Part shown: piece by piece, positions 43,260 through 51,857 of the stretch
Numbering within the stretch: the first letter of the stretch is position 1
Layout of the letters: every line of letters starts with the position of its first letter
NCBI RefSeq assembly: GCF_965138505.1
Contig: NZ_CBCSCO010000002.1
Location: 558,001-622,000, forward strand
Source of the DNA: Litorimonas haliclonae
GTDB lineage: Bacteria; Pseudomonadota; Alphaproteobacteria; Caulobacterales; Maricaulaceae
Length of the DNA stretch: 64,000 bases
Direction of reading: 5' to 3'
Notes under the pieces: generated by a model
Told to the model about the DNA's origin: nothing
What the model saw: the letters and a program-made list of their open reading frames with translations, nothing else
The model's database searches: none
Position numbers and translations under genes: made by a program

Positions 43260-44115
43260 GGCGAAAACCTTCTGAGCGAGCAATCCTGCCAAGAATACCT
43301 TTTACCATTATATCCATTTGTGTGTTTTCTGAATAATCTGCAGGGGCTGTGAAATCGGCTCTGCCGTCCGAAATCAGAGCATGGATTTTTCCTAGTGTCC
43401 TGGTATCTCTTTGAGGGTCATATGTCGCGATGGAATGTCCTCCATTGTAAGTGGTCATCTTCATGGCAGGGATGTCTGTGTCCCCATCTCCTATAAAAAT
43501 AATCCTCGAAAATGGAATTGGTCGTTCATTTTCTGGCATGAAAGCATTGATACTGGTGTTATCCCATGCATTCTCAACACCTTTATTAATTCTGAACAAG
43601 AACTGGGTTTTTGTGGTGTAATTAATTGCTAGGCTTGGCCACGATGCTTCACCGTTGTCATCATAGATATAACGAGACGCAAAGATTTTTCGAAAATGAC
43701 TTGCGATTGGACTGCCTTCAATCATTTCTTGGGTTCCAGAGGATACTATATAGTGCTCTAGGTGAAGGCCATGATCTTTTGCGAACTTATTTAATCTTGT
43801 AAACCAACTGTCGTCTTTCAATCCGTTAAATAGATTTGATGTTTTGCCGTGATTTTTCAGTCGTTCTTTAGTTAAAGGGTTTCCGTTTGCTTTTGCTTCT
43901 TGGAGCATCAACTGCATATATACTAAAATTTCGTCAGAATCATTTTCTTTTGTTACCAGTTTTACTTTTTCCCAAAATTCAGAAGTATCAAGTCCGACAG
44001 ATGGGAGGAAGCTGTGCTCTTGGATATTTCCTTTAGCGAGAGTGCCATCATAATCGTAAACAATAGCAGTCCTCTTTAATTCTGGAGCGGGATTGGAAGA
44101 TTTTTTGCGAAACAT
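43252..44115 (-). CDS. HAD-superfamily hydrolase
   Basis: A 287-residue phosphohydrolase-type protein. Motif I is VYDYDGTLAKG near residue 20, motif II the VSSGT Ser/Thr near 140, and motif IV IFIGDGDTDIPAM near 220, all in the right order; the cap (about residues 35-120) is helical, like phosphoserine phosphatase. The gene is AT-rich with AAA/GAA-heavy codons, unlike groEL nearby, which suggests transfer. It overlaps the DpnI-type gene tail-to-tail by 8 bp. Substrate unknown. Confidence 0.82.
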   Translation of the reverse strand: MFRKKSSNPAPELKRTAIVYDYDGTLAKGNIQEHSFLPSVGLDTSEFWEKVKLVTKENDSDEILVYMQLMLQEAKANGNPLTKERLKNHGKTSNLFNGLKDDSWFTRLNKFAKDHGLHLEHYIVSSGTQEMIEGSPIASHFRKIFASRYIYDDNGEASWPSLAINYTTKTQFLFRINKGVENAWDNTSINAFMPENERPIPFSRIIFIGDGDTDIPAMKMTTYNGGHSIATYDPQRDTRTLGKIHALISDGRADFTAPADYSENTQMDIMVKGILGRIARSEGFRPN

Positions 44116-44327
44116 AAATTACCTTTTAAAGTGCAGATACCGTTCCTATACACGATATTAACATTCCTACAATTCTAACGTTTAAAGTTGTGAGCTATTT
44201 GAAAATTTTGGTTTAGAATAAGGTAGTAAAAGACGGCCTGAGAGCTTCCTACTTAAAAACCTAACGGAACTCCACACCCGCTTAAATCATTCTATCTTTC
44301 CCCACCTTCGATTGACGGAGAGAGATT

Positions 44328-44714
44328 ATGATCAAGACGAGCACCACCCAACTCGATTTTAAAGACGGTATTGCCTTTATGACCGTGACCGGAAAGGTTT
44401 CCGAGGCGGATATGACGGCGGCGCTGGACTGGCTGCAATCGCAGGCGGAGCAGCAGGCGGAGTTCAATCTGTGTGTCGAGATGGACAAGCTGGAGTTTCC
44501 GAGCCTCGGCGCGTTCAAGGAAGAGTTTGGCCGTCTGGGCGAAGTTTTCAAAATGGCAAAATCCATGAAGAAATGCGCGCTGATATCGCGGAGCGGGTTT
44601 GTCCGCACCTTTGCCAAGGTCGAAGGCGCGCTCTGGCCCGGTCTGGAAATCCATGTTTATGAGCCGGAAGAGCGGCCAGACGCCGTTGCTTGGTTGAAGA
44701 TGGGACTGGGGTAG
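44328..44714 (+). CDS. SpoIIAA-like (STAS/SEC14-type) domain protein, copy 2
   Basis: A 128-residue cytosolic protein paralogous to 40012-40509. Shared blocks: FKDGIAFMTVTGKVSEADM, FNLCVEMDKLEFPSL, MKKCALISRSGFVRTFAKVE-G and a final AVAWLKMGL. It lacks the acidic tail of copy 1. A GGAGAGA ribosome site precedes the ATG. A GGAAC-N17-CATT sequence upstream (44266-44291) resembles, with one mismatch, the EcfG promoter pattern. Role unknown. Confidence 0.75.
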   Translation: MIKTSTTQLDFKDGIAFMTVTGKVSEADMTAALDWLQSQAEQQAEFNLCVEMDKLEFPSLGAFKEEFGRLGEVFKMAKSMKKCALISRSGFVRTFAKVEGALWPGLEIHVYEPEERPDAVAWLKMGLG

Positions 44715-44735
44715 GGGCGCAGGCCCTTATCCCCT

Positions 44736-44895
44736 CGTCATTACCGCGCTTGACGCGGTAATCCATGCGGCGCCGTCACGGTGTAGAGGGCATTTTCTAT
44801 CTGGCTTGACCCGAGAGGTTTGAGAAAACCTTTAATCTAATTTTTTTTTTGAAAGGGCGCCATATGGATCCCCCGATCAAGTCGGGGGATGACGG
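44736..44895. repeat. paired REP-like palindrome (CGTCATTACC / GGGGGATGACGG)
   Basis: Left hairpin CGTCATTACCGCG...CGCGGTAATCCATGC, right hairpin ATATGGATCCCCCGA...TCGGGGGATGACGG. Between them lie a GGTTTGAGAAAACC hairpin and a T10 run. The remainder of the gene-free stretch 44715-45168 holds only the groEL terminator. Confidence 0.6.
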
Positions 44896-45004
44896 TTTAA
44901 ATAGGGCAATAAAAAAGGAGGCTCTCGAAACAAGTCGGGATCCGCCTAATTATTATACCAATGGAATTTTCCGATCTCCGCCGCCCTAATTTAATCCGCG
45001 CATG

Positions 45005-45029
45005 AAAAAGGCGGCCCGAAGGCCGCCTT
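45005..45029 (-). terminator. intrinsic terminator of groESL
   Basis: On the minus strand AAGGCGGCC-TTCG-GGCCGCCTT then a T run: 9-bp stem, tetraloop. About 140 bp after the groEL stop. Confidence 0.8.
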
Positions 45030-45168
45030 CGTAATATTTCGCGAGACTGGAAAGTCGGCGAGGGATGCAACACTTGGACAATTTTGCTTTGGCAAAATTT
45101 CCAAGAAACTTCGGAGGCCGATTTTATCGGCCTAGTGTTGAGCGCATTTGCGCCCAATCACCCGAAGT

Positions 45169-46818
45169 TTACATCATACCTCCCATACCCCCCATTCCGC
45201 CCATGCCGCCCATATCAGGCATGCCGCCGCCGCTGTCTTTTTGCGGAGCTTCACAGATGGCGGCTTCTGTTGTCAGGATAAGACCTGAGACAGAGGCAGC
45301 GTCGAGAAGCGCTGTGCGGACGACTTTAACAGGGTCGATAATACCGGCTTTGACCATATCGACATATTTGTCGTTCTGGGCGTCATAGCCGTAATTGGCT
45401 TTGTTTTCGGAAATGATGTTGCCGGCCACAACCGCGCCTTCGACGCCTGCATTGTCTGCGATCTGGCGCAGAGGGTATTGCAGAGCGGCTTTGACGATTT
45501 CGATACCCGCTTGCTCGTCATCATTGAGGCCTTCGACATCGATGAAGCGAGAGGCACGGAGGAGTGCGGTTCCGCCCCCTGGGACGATGCCTTCTTCGAC
45601 AGCGGCGCGTGTGGCGTTCAGCGCGTCATCGACGCGGTCCTTACGCTCTTTCACTTCGATTTCGGTAGAGCCGCCGACTTTGATGACAGCCACACCGCCG
45701 GCGAGTTTCGCCAGACGCTCTTGCAGCTTTTCTTTGTCGTAATCGGAAGACGTCGCTTCAGCTTGCGCGCGGATTTGCTCGACGCGGGCTGTGATGTCTT
45801 TCTTCTTGCCGGCCCCATCGACGATGGTTGTGTCGTCTTTGGTGATGTGGACGTGCTTGGCTGTACCGAGGTCTTTCAGTGTGACGTTTTCGAGCTTGAT
45901 GCCGAGATCGTCAGAGATGACTGTGCCGCCGGACAGGATCGCGATGTCCTGCAGCATGGCTTTCCGGCGATCGCCGAAACCAGGCGCTTTGACAGCTGCG
46001 ATTTTCAGTCCGCCGCGCAGTTTGTTGACCACGAGCGTTGCAAGGGCTTCGCCTTCGATATCTTCGGCGATGATCATCAGAGGCTTGCCGGTTTGGACAA
46101 CCGCTTCGAGGATCGGCAGCATAGGCTGAAGCGATGTCAGCTTGCCTTCGCAAAGCAGGATATACGGATCGTCCAGCTCGGCTTTCATCTTTTCGGAATC
46201 GGTGATGAAGTAAGGGGACAGGTAACCGCGGTCAAACTGCATGCCTTCAACAACTTCGAGTTCGGTTTCGGCTGTTTTGCCTTCTTCGACGGTGATGACG
46301 CCTTCATTGCCTACTTTAGACATGGCTTCGGCAATCATTTCGCCGATAGACGCTTCGCCGTTGGCAGAAATTGTCCCGACCTGAGCGATTTCCTCAGACT
46401 TGGAGATTTTCTTGGCTTTGGCGAGCAGGTCTTTTGCGATTTCAGTCGACGCTTTGTCGATACCGCGTTTCAGATCCATCGGGTTCATACCGGCGGAAAC
46501 GCGCTTCAGGCCTTCGCGAACGATAGCTTGCGCCAAAACGGTCGCTGTGGTTGTGCCGTCGCCGGCTTTGTCGTTTGTTTTGGAGGAAACTTCACGGAGC
46601 ATCATCGCGCCGAGGTTCTGGAACTTGTCCTCCAGCTCGATTTCTTTCGCAACGGACACGCCGTCCTTGGTTGTGCGCGGGGCACCGAAAGATTTCTCGA
46701 TAACAACGTTACGACCTTTTGGGCCGAGGGTGACTTTGACTGCATTGGCGAGAATATCTACACCTTCCAGCATTTTGGCTCGTGCTTCCGAACCGAATTT
46801 GACGTCTTTAGCCGCCAT
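45169..46818 (-). CDS. groEL: chaperonin GroEL
   Basis: The 60-kDa double-ring chaperonin. 549 residues, full length: LGPKGRNVVIEKSFGAP, the ATP site AGDGTTTATVLAQAI, the apical EVVEGMQFDRGYLSPYFIT, and the Gly/Met tail GGMPDMGGMGGMGGMGGMM. Together with groES (stop 54 bp upstream) it forms the CIRCE-controlled operon. A long open frame on the other strand is a shadow of this gene. Confidence 0.98.
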   Translation of the reverse strand: MAAKDVKFGSEARAKMLEGVDILANAVKVTLGPKGRNVVIEKSFGAPRTTKDGVSVAKEIELEDKFQNLGAMMLREVSSKTNDKAGDGTTTATVLAQAIVREGLKRVSAGMNPMDLKRGIDKASTEIAKDLLAKAKKISKSEEIAQVGTISANGEASIGEMIAEAMSKVGNEGVITVEEGKTAETELEVVEGMQFDRGYLSPYFITDSEKMKAELDDPYILLCEGKLTSLQPMLPILEAVVQTGKPLMIIAEDIEGEALATLVVNKLRGGLKIAAVKAPGFGDRRKAMLQDIAILSGGTVISDDLGIKLENVTLKDLGTAKHVHITKDDTTIVDGAGKKKDITARVEQIRAQAEATSSDYDKEKLQERLAKLAGGVAVIKVGGSTEIEVKERKDRVDDALNATRAAVEEGIVPGGGTALLRASRFIDVEGLNDDEQAGIEIVKAALQYPLRQIADNAGVEGAVVAGNIISENKANYGYDAQNDKYVDMVKAGIIDPVKVVRTALLDAASVSGLILTTEAAICEAPQKDSGGGMPDMGGMGGMGGMGGMM

Positions 46819-46872
46819 AATAATATCTCCTTAGAGAATTGAGTGTTCAGGTATTAAAAAAGGCGTGCTGGC

Positions 46873-47160
46873 TTAACCAATCACACCCATGATGTCGGAT
46901 TCTTTCATGATCAACAGGTCTTTGCCGTCAATCTTGACTTCTGTACCGCCCCATTTGCCAAACAGGACGCGATCGCCTTTTTTGACATCGAGGGCAACAA
47001 CTTTGCCGTCTTCGCCGCGGGCGCCGGGGCCAACAGCAACAACTTTGCCTTCGGAAGGCTTTTCAGTCGCGGTATCAGGAATGATAATGCCGCCGGAAGT
47101 TTTTGTGTCTTCTTTGACACGTTCGACGACCACACGGTCGTGGAGGGGACGAAAATTCAT
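46873..47160 (-). CDS. groES: co-chaperonin GroES
   Basis: The 10-kDa lid of GroEL, 95 residues. FRPLHDRVVVERVKEDTKT, the mobile-loop GGIIIPDTATEKP and VLFGKWGGTEVKIDGKDLLI are canonical. The CIRCE element lies 34 bp upstream of the start. Confidence 0.98.
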   Translation of the reverse strand: MNFRPLHDRVVVERVKEDTKTSGGIIIPDTATEKPSEGKVVAVGPGARGEDGKVVALDVKKGDRVLFGKWGGTEVKIDGKDLLIMKESDIMGVIG

Positions 47161-47193
47161 AGTCTCACTCTCTCAGGTTCTCAGGGTTAACGT

Positions 47194-47220
47194 TTAGCAC
47201 TCCCATAGAGAGAGTGCCAG
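47194..47220 (-). promoter_or_regulatory. CIRCE element (HrcA operator) of groESL
   Basis: TTAGCACTC-N9-GAGTGCCAG, seven of nine arm bases paired and the standard 9-base spacer. HrcA binding here would repress groESL except during heat shock. Confidence 0.9.
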
Positions 47221-47329
47221 TGACACGCATATGAGAGGGCGCTAGGGCGTCCGCAAGTGCGAAGATGCAAATTTTTTATAAAATTTTCGAAATGAATAGG
47301 CCGCCTGCTTTGACCTTGGATGGCAGGGC

Positions 47330-47372
47330 AAAAAAAAACTGCACGGCCCACTCCAAAGAACAGGCCGTGCAG
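47330..47372 (-). terminator. intrinsic terminator of the YHS gene
   Basis: CTGCACGGCC/GGCCGTGCAG, 10-bp stem with 14-base loop, then T9 on the minus strand, about 50 bp after the stop. Confidence 0.85.
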
Positions 47373-47423
47373 GGCGAAAGGACTGCGAGGGGGGAGAGAG
47401 GCAGTCCGATTAGAGGGCGCGGG

Positions 47424-47885
47424 TTACTTTATCAGGTCCGGCCATTTCGCATCCGCTTTGGTAATAAAAGCGGAGCGATCCTTATCCCATTTGGATTGAA
47501 TGTCGGCGTTATAGTTGAGGTAGAGCTTATTATCGACAATGCGCCAATGCTTTGCGTCGCCTTTGGCCGTTTTGCCCTGCGCGGCGGCCCAGGCGCAATA
47601 TCCGCCATATTGCGGCGCGTATTTGTCGGGGGTTTCCAAAAATGCGTCGAGATTGGCCTGAGAGGAAAATTTCCATTCCGCGCCATTATAGTCGGTCGAA
47701 AAGTCCTTGGAGCCTTCTACGGCCTCGCCCTGTTTGAAATAGGCCACGGCGTCATAGCCTTGCAGGGCGTCATTGGAAAACGTCCCGGTATAGACGGGGG
47801 AGCCGCCTGCATACGCCATTGGCGCGGCGGTCATCAAAGGCGCTCCGATAAAAGCAAGCGCGAGCGCGAGGGATTTGATCTGCAT
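47424..47885 (-). CDS. YHS-domain periplasmic protein
   Basis: A 153-residue exported protein (signal peptide SLALALAFIGAPLMTAAPMA). The YHS core is DALQGYDAVAYFKQGEAVEG then AEWKFSSQANLDAFLETPDK and YGGYCAWAAAQGKTA, with one conserved Cys. Such proteins often bind metals and accompany copper or other metal handling, but no metal genes are adjacent. A strong terminator follows, so it is a single transcription unit. Confidence 0.88.
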   Translation of the reverse strand: MQIKSLALALAFIGAPLMTAAPMAYAGGSPVYTGTFSNDALQGYDAVAYFKQGEAVEGSKDFSTDYNGAEWKFSSQANLDAFLETPDKYAPQYGGYCAWAAAQGKTAKGDAKHWRIVDNKLYLNYNADIQSKWDKDRSAFITKADAKWPDLIK

Positions 47886-48075
47886 CTGTCTGTCCTTTCA
47901 ACGACCGGTATCTGGTTTGTCGGCAGACCTTTAAAGTTTAAAGCCCGCCGACAATGACCCCGTCATATCAAAAACCCGCCCTGCGGTCTTTGCACAGAGA
48001 CGTCACGAATGTGTGAGAGGGGGGGCGGATAAGTAGTCACGGGAGAAGAGCCCGAATAAACAAACTTTTTGAACA

Positions 48076-48226
48076 CGTCATTGCCCGACTTGATCGGGTA
48101 ATCCATTTGGGGGCGTTTCTAACTTATGAGGGTTCAATGAGTCGGGAAATTGCCACGATAAAAGCGAAGATGTCCCAGACGGAAACATCACAGCATGGAT
48201 TCCCTGATTAAATCAGGGAATGACGG
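48076..48226. repeat. paired REP-like palindrome
   Basis: Left hairpin CGTCATTGCCCGA...TCGGGTAATCCATTTGG, right hairpin AGCATGGATTCCCTGATT...AATCAGGGAATGACGGGG. Occupies most of the gene-free stretch 47886-48233. Confidence 0.65.
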
Positions 48227-48233
48227 GGGAGGG

Positions 48234-48446
48234 TTAGTCTTTCTTTGCGGCGCGCTCCATCATTTGCCTTCCTTCTTCCAACAGGTTTAAAAACTCTTTG
48301 CTGTCGATACTTGGAATCTCTTTTCCCCTGACTTGCCAAATGCGCATGCCTAATTTCATTGCCATATCTTCTTCGGCCAATCGCACCCCTTCAGCAACTA
48401 AATCTTTAAAGGCTAAATTCTGATTTTTAGTATTTTTGTCTGACAC
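48234..48446 (-). CDS. small hypothetical protein
   Basis: A 70-residue cytosolic, mostly helical and charged protein (FKDLVAEGVRLAEEDMAMKL, EFLNLLEEGRQMMERAAKKD). GTG start at 48446 with AGGA nine bases upstream. It follows the decayed type IIG gene by 11 bp and could be a relic or control gene of that locus. No family recognised. Confidence 0.45.
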   Translation of the reverse strand: MSDKNTKNQNLAFKDLVAEGVRLAEEDMAMKLGMRIWQVRGKEIPSIDSKEFLNLLEEGRQMMERAAKKD

Positions 48447-48457
48447 TGAAACGATTC

Positions 48458-48883
48458 CTAACTCGTCTTCACCGTTTTGGCGCGGCGGCGTTTGGGCTTG
48501 CTCTTCGTCGCGGCGACGAGGGGAGATTGGAGTTGTTCATAAAGCATGAAGAGGTGCTCCACCCGTTCCCGCTCACTCTCGAACGGTTTCTTGCGGTAAA
48601 GGCGGTCCACGGCTTTATCATTGGCTTGATGGGCTTTGCGAAGGGCGGGGGGCATGGCTTTTTTGTTCGACAATTAAAACGCCCGGCCAAAGCAGGCCTA
48701 TGAATTGGGAGTTGCCTTTCAGGTCTTTGACGGCTTCTTCATATCGGCCCACGCTTTTGCGTTTAATGCCGAAGACATTGAAAAAATTTCATAGAAACTT
48801 TGCGTCTAGCCCCTTTAGTAAACCGCATCTTTCCATTCTTCGGAAAAGGCTTTGGCCCGAATTTTGATTTCATTCCAACTTAG
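48458..48883 (-). pseudogene. decayed MmeI-like type IIG restriction-modification gene (internal deletion)
   Basis: Three fragments of one family in the right order. From 48883: LSWNEIKIRAKAFSEEWKDA, the N-terminal start, broken by stops at 48815-48817 and 48806-48808. Then, in a shifted frame, FFNVFGIKRKSVGRYEEAVK and FIGLLWPGVLIVEQKS, the nuclease-side block. At about 48665 this jumps to MPPALRKAHQANDKAVDRLY then RVEHLFMLYEQLQSPL, the C-terminal end. The intact family is near 900 residues, so some 700 codons are gone. Family recognised from these conserved blocks; no active product is possible. Confidence 0.7.
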
Positions 48884-48979
48884 TCGCAAAATAAGTCCCC
48901 TCTGAACTCACCCCTAGCGTGTTGTCTCTGACAGGGACACTGTTTTTTGGGCCGTGCGGTGAAAGAGGTCGGATCGCAT

Positions 48980-49005
48980 AAAAAAACCGGCCCGAGGGCC
49001 GGTTT
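48980..49005 (-). terminator. intrinsic terminator of the SulP gene
   Basis: AACCGGCC/GGCCGGTT-type stem with a tetraloop, followed on the minus strand by T7; about 30 bp after the SulP stop. Confidence 0.8.
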
Positions 49006-49033
49006 GTTTCTAGATTAAGTCCGGCTTTGGTCG

Positions 49034-50779
49034 TTAAGCCGGAAGCGGCGCGTCGCCGCCCTGTGCGGGCGTGCCGCCTTTCGGCTTGCTGCCGACTTGC
49101 TCGGCGGCGTGGCGAAGCGCGGTGAGGCGATCTTCGAACGCATAGTTCGGATCGAGCGCCTCGTCGATACGAAGGCCTTTGAGCTTTTTCATAACCTCAG
49201 GGCTGATGCCGCTTGTATAGACCCGCTTACCGGCGGCTTTTGCATCCACGGCTATGGTCTCAATGGCGCGAGCCGCCGAGACGTCGACAAAAGGCAGTCG
49301 CGAGAAGTCCAGAACAATTGCGCCTGAGCCTTCCGGAATGCCTTGACGGACGTGATGTCCCAGATCGGCCGCGGCGCTAAAGCTCATCGCTCCGCCGAAG
49401 TCGAACATGGAAATCCGTCCGTCGGACTCTTCGAGGATTTTACGCTCTTCCGCAGTGGTTGTCCGCGGGAGCACTTTAGACGCTTCTTTGAGCTGATCAT
49501 CGGCTGTGCGCCAGACGAAGGCCAAGGCCGCCAGGACAACGCCGAGTCCCACCGCTGTGATAAGGTCGACAAAGACGGTGACAAGAAGAACCAGCATCAT
49601 GATGACATAGTCAAAACGCGGACCTCTCAAGGCGCTGCGGATATAAGAGAAGTCAATAATATCATAGCCGACTTTGACCAGAATACCCGCCAGAACAGCA
49701 TGAGGGATCTTGGCCGCGAGCGGTGATAAGACCAGGACGATGGCGAGAAGGACTAAGCCGTGAACCATGCCGGAAATCTTTGTTGATCCGCCGGTTCTGA
49801 TATTGACCATGGTCCGCATTGTGGCGCCTGCCCCTGGGAGGGCACCAAAGAAACCAGCAATCGTATTGCCCACGCCCTGACCAATTAATTCCTGGTCGGA
49901 ATTATGTCGGGTGCGGGTGACGTTGTCGGCCACAAGGGAGGTCAACAGGCTGTCAATCGCGCCGAGAACCGCCAAGATCACGGCGGCTTCCAGAACAATC
50001 ACCAAAGTGCTGCCGGAAAGTTGCGGAAGAACAAAGTCCGGAATGCCGCTCGGGATAGCGCCGAGGATTGGGACATTGGTCAAAAGAAGACCTGCCAGCG
50101 TCCCCACGATCAAAGCGGCGAGCGTGCCGGGAAGAAATTTGGAAAGTTTCTTTGGCCACAAAAAGACGGTTGCCAAGGTCAGAGCAGCGAGGCCAAGGGC
50201 GCTATAGTTTATGTTGGAGATCGCGACCGGGATGGCTTCGATGGCGGAAAAGACCGTTCCGCCTTCGGGCGCGCCGCCAAAGAGACGGGAGAATTGAAGC
50301 AAGATAATGATAACGCCAATCCCGCTCATAAAGCCGGAAATCACCGGATAGGGAACGAGCTTGATATATTTACCGAGTTTGAAAACGCCTGCCAGGATTT
50401 GAATGATGCCGCCCAGAACGACCGCTGCAAATAAGAGCGGTATGGCCGATAAGACTTGCTCCTCGATTGTCATGGACGGATCCATAGTCGCCACAAGGGA
50501 GGCGAGAAGTCCGGCAAAGACAACAACCATCGGGCCTGTTGGACCTGAAATCTGGGTGTTGGTTCCGCCAAAGAGCGCGGCGAAGAAGCCGACAATGATT
50601 GCGCCCCAGAGACCGGCAATCGCGCCGCCCTCTACGCCGGGCGGGAAGACGCCCGCGCCAAAGGCCAATGCCAACGGAAGCGCGACAATACCGGCGGTAA
50701 CGCCGCCGTAAATATCGCCGCGTATATTTGAAAAATCGAAAATGGGCGGTTTCCCCGCCCGGTTACCAAGCAATGCCAT
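49034..50779 (-). CDS. SulP-family anion (probable bicarbonate) transporter with STAS domain
   Basis: A 581-residue inner-membrane transporter of the SLC26/SulP family. The first block DIYGGVTAGIVALPLALAFG and GGTNTQISGPTGPMVVVFAG are the conserved core helices; about twelve hydrophobic segments follow, then a cytosolic STAS domain (residues about 440-545, IVLDFSRLPFVDVSAARAIE). A beta-carbonic anhydrase lies directly upstream in the same direction, the usual sign that the substrate is bicarbonate rather than sulfate. Inference from context, not tested. Confidence 0.88.
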   Translation of the reverse strand: MALLGNRAGKPPIFDFSNIRGDIYGGVTAGIVALPLALAFGAGVFPPGVEGGAIAGLWGAIIVGFFAALFGGTNTQISGPTGPMVVVFAGLLASLVATMDPSMTIEEQVLSAIPLLFAAVVLGGIIQILAGVFKLGKYIKLVPYPVISGFMSGIGVIIILLQFSRLFGGAPEGGTVFSAIEAIPVAISNINYSALGLAALTLATVFLWPKKLSKFLPGTLAALIVGTLAGLLLTNVPILGAIPSGIPDFVLPQLSGSTLVIVLEAAVILAVLGAIDSLLTSLVADNVTRTRHNSDQELIGQGVGNTIAGFFGALPGAGATMRTMVNIRTGGSTKISGMVHGLVLLAIVLVLSPLAAKIPHAVLAGILVKVGYDIIDFSYIRSALRGPRFDYVIMMLVLLVTVFVDLITAVGLGVVLAALAFVWRTADDQLKEASKVLPRTTTAEERKILEESDGRISMFDFGGAMSFSAAADLGHHVRQGIPEGSGAIVLDFSRLPFVDVSAARAIETIAVDAKAAGKRVYTSGISPEVMKKLKGLRIDEALDPNYAFEDRLTALRHAAEQVGSKPKGGTPAQGGDAPLPA

Positions 50780-50848
50780 GGCAAAGATCCTTAACTGAAT
50801 GAGTCTTAAAATAAATTGCGCCGGGACGTTGTCCTGGCGTTTTACGGC

Positions 50849-51478
50849 TTATTTGGCGTGACTTTCATCGACGACGACAAATTTCTTCTGAGCGTCGTCA
50901 TAGGCAGTCATGCCGCCTGTTTTGATGTCGTAGACCCAGCCATGCAATTCGACTTCGCCTTTGGCGAGGGCCGCCGCGACGGAGGGGTGGGTCCGCAAAT
51001 GCTGGAGTTGAAGCAGGACATTTTGTTCAATCAGGAGTGACATTTTCTCGTCAGCGCTCATGTCTTGGCCGAGTTCATCCGCGATGGAAACAGCTGCTTT
51101 GGAAAATCCTAGCCAGCGTTTGACGTGAGGCAGGCTTTCCAAACCTTCGGGATTCATTGCGCCCGCCATAGCGCCGCAACCGGAATGCCCGCACACGACA
51201 ATATGAGGCACCTTCAAAACAGCAACGGCATATTCGATAGAGGCTGTCATGCCGCCCGTATGTTCCGTATGAGGAGGGACGATATTGCCAGCATTACGGC
51301 ATATAAACAAATCGCCTGGGCCGGTTTGGGTGATCATCCCCGTCTCAATGCGGCTATCGGCGCATGTTATGAAAAGCGCCTCAGGGTTCTGACCCTCGCT
51401 TAACTCTTCAAAGAGAGATTGGTTTTCAGGATAGACATTCTTTTGAAATTTCAGAACGCCGGCAGCAAAGTTAGGCAT
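50849..51478 (-). CDS. beta-carbonic anhydrase
   Basis: Interconverts CO2 and bicarbonate with a zinc ion. 209 residues. The zinc ligands are in ITCADSRIETGMI (Cys, Asp-Arg dyad), VVCGHSGCGAM (His and Cys), with RNAGNIVPP between, all canonical. It precedes the SulP transporter by 70 bp, so the pair is probably a bicarbonate-supply operon for anaplerotic carboxylation. The promoter region (51479-51857) is 379 bp long and carries an OxyR-like site at its far end. Confidence 0.93.
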   Translation of the reverse strand: MPNFAAGVLKFQKNVYPENQSLFEELSEGQNPEALFITCADSRIETGMITQTGPGDLFICRNAGNIVPPHTEHTGGMTASIEYAVAVLKVPHIVVCGHSGCGAMAGAMNPEGLESLPHVKRWLGFSKAAVSIADELGQDMSADEKMSLLIEQNVLLQLQHLRTHPSVAAALAKGEVELHGWVYDIKTGGMTAYDDAQKKFVVVDESHAK

Positions 51479-51779
51479 GGGGAACTCCTGTTTGTTCTTA
51501 TTAAAGAAGGAAAAGTATAATTAGAATTCTAGCTGTCCGTTTTAAATTGAGCAAATTGACAAATAGGTTACGTAGGCAGGTCGTCGGGGCATCTTTGGCC
51601 GACCGGGTCTCTGCATGTCAAAAGCCTTTCAAAATAGTTGAGCCAGACGAGAACAGTTTGAGGGGAGAACGCTCTCCTTCGAAGGGGCGTAAATCTGCTC
51701 TGCCTGACCCAATCTTGGGGACATAATCGATCTGTTTCCAGATCGTGATTTCTATACCAACGAATTTACTATAGGTAAT

Positions 51780-51816
51780 ATACTAAATCATTATCCTGAG
51801 TATAGTTTTAAGCTAT
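51780..51816. promoter_or_regulatory. OxyR-type binding site (four ATAG/CTAT tetranucleotides)
   Basis: ATAC-N7-TTAT-N7-ATAG-N7-CTAT, 14 of 16 bases of the OxyR consensus with exact 7-base gaps; the second half also has the inner T and A. A further CTAT at 51769-51772 continues the 11-bp period. It lies in the 379-bp gene-free stretch between the oxyR-like gene (3' side) and the carbonic anhydrase start; otherwise I see no gene in that stretch. Confidence 0.6.
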
Positions 51817-51857
51817 AGCCTAGGGCGTCGGTAATAAGCCGGTTCGAGCAGAGAGAT

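Noticed and set aside
45478..46842. 454-codon open frame opposite groEL
   Set aside because: Exact antisense of groEL; Phe/Asp/Arg-rich composition is the shadow of its codon use.
40508..48226. CRISPR array
   Set aside because: Repeats are palindromic, irregularly spaced and of several types, without uniform spacers or cas genes.
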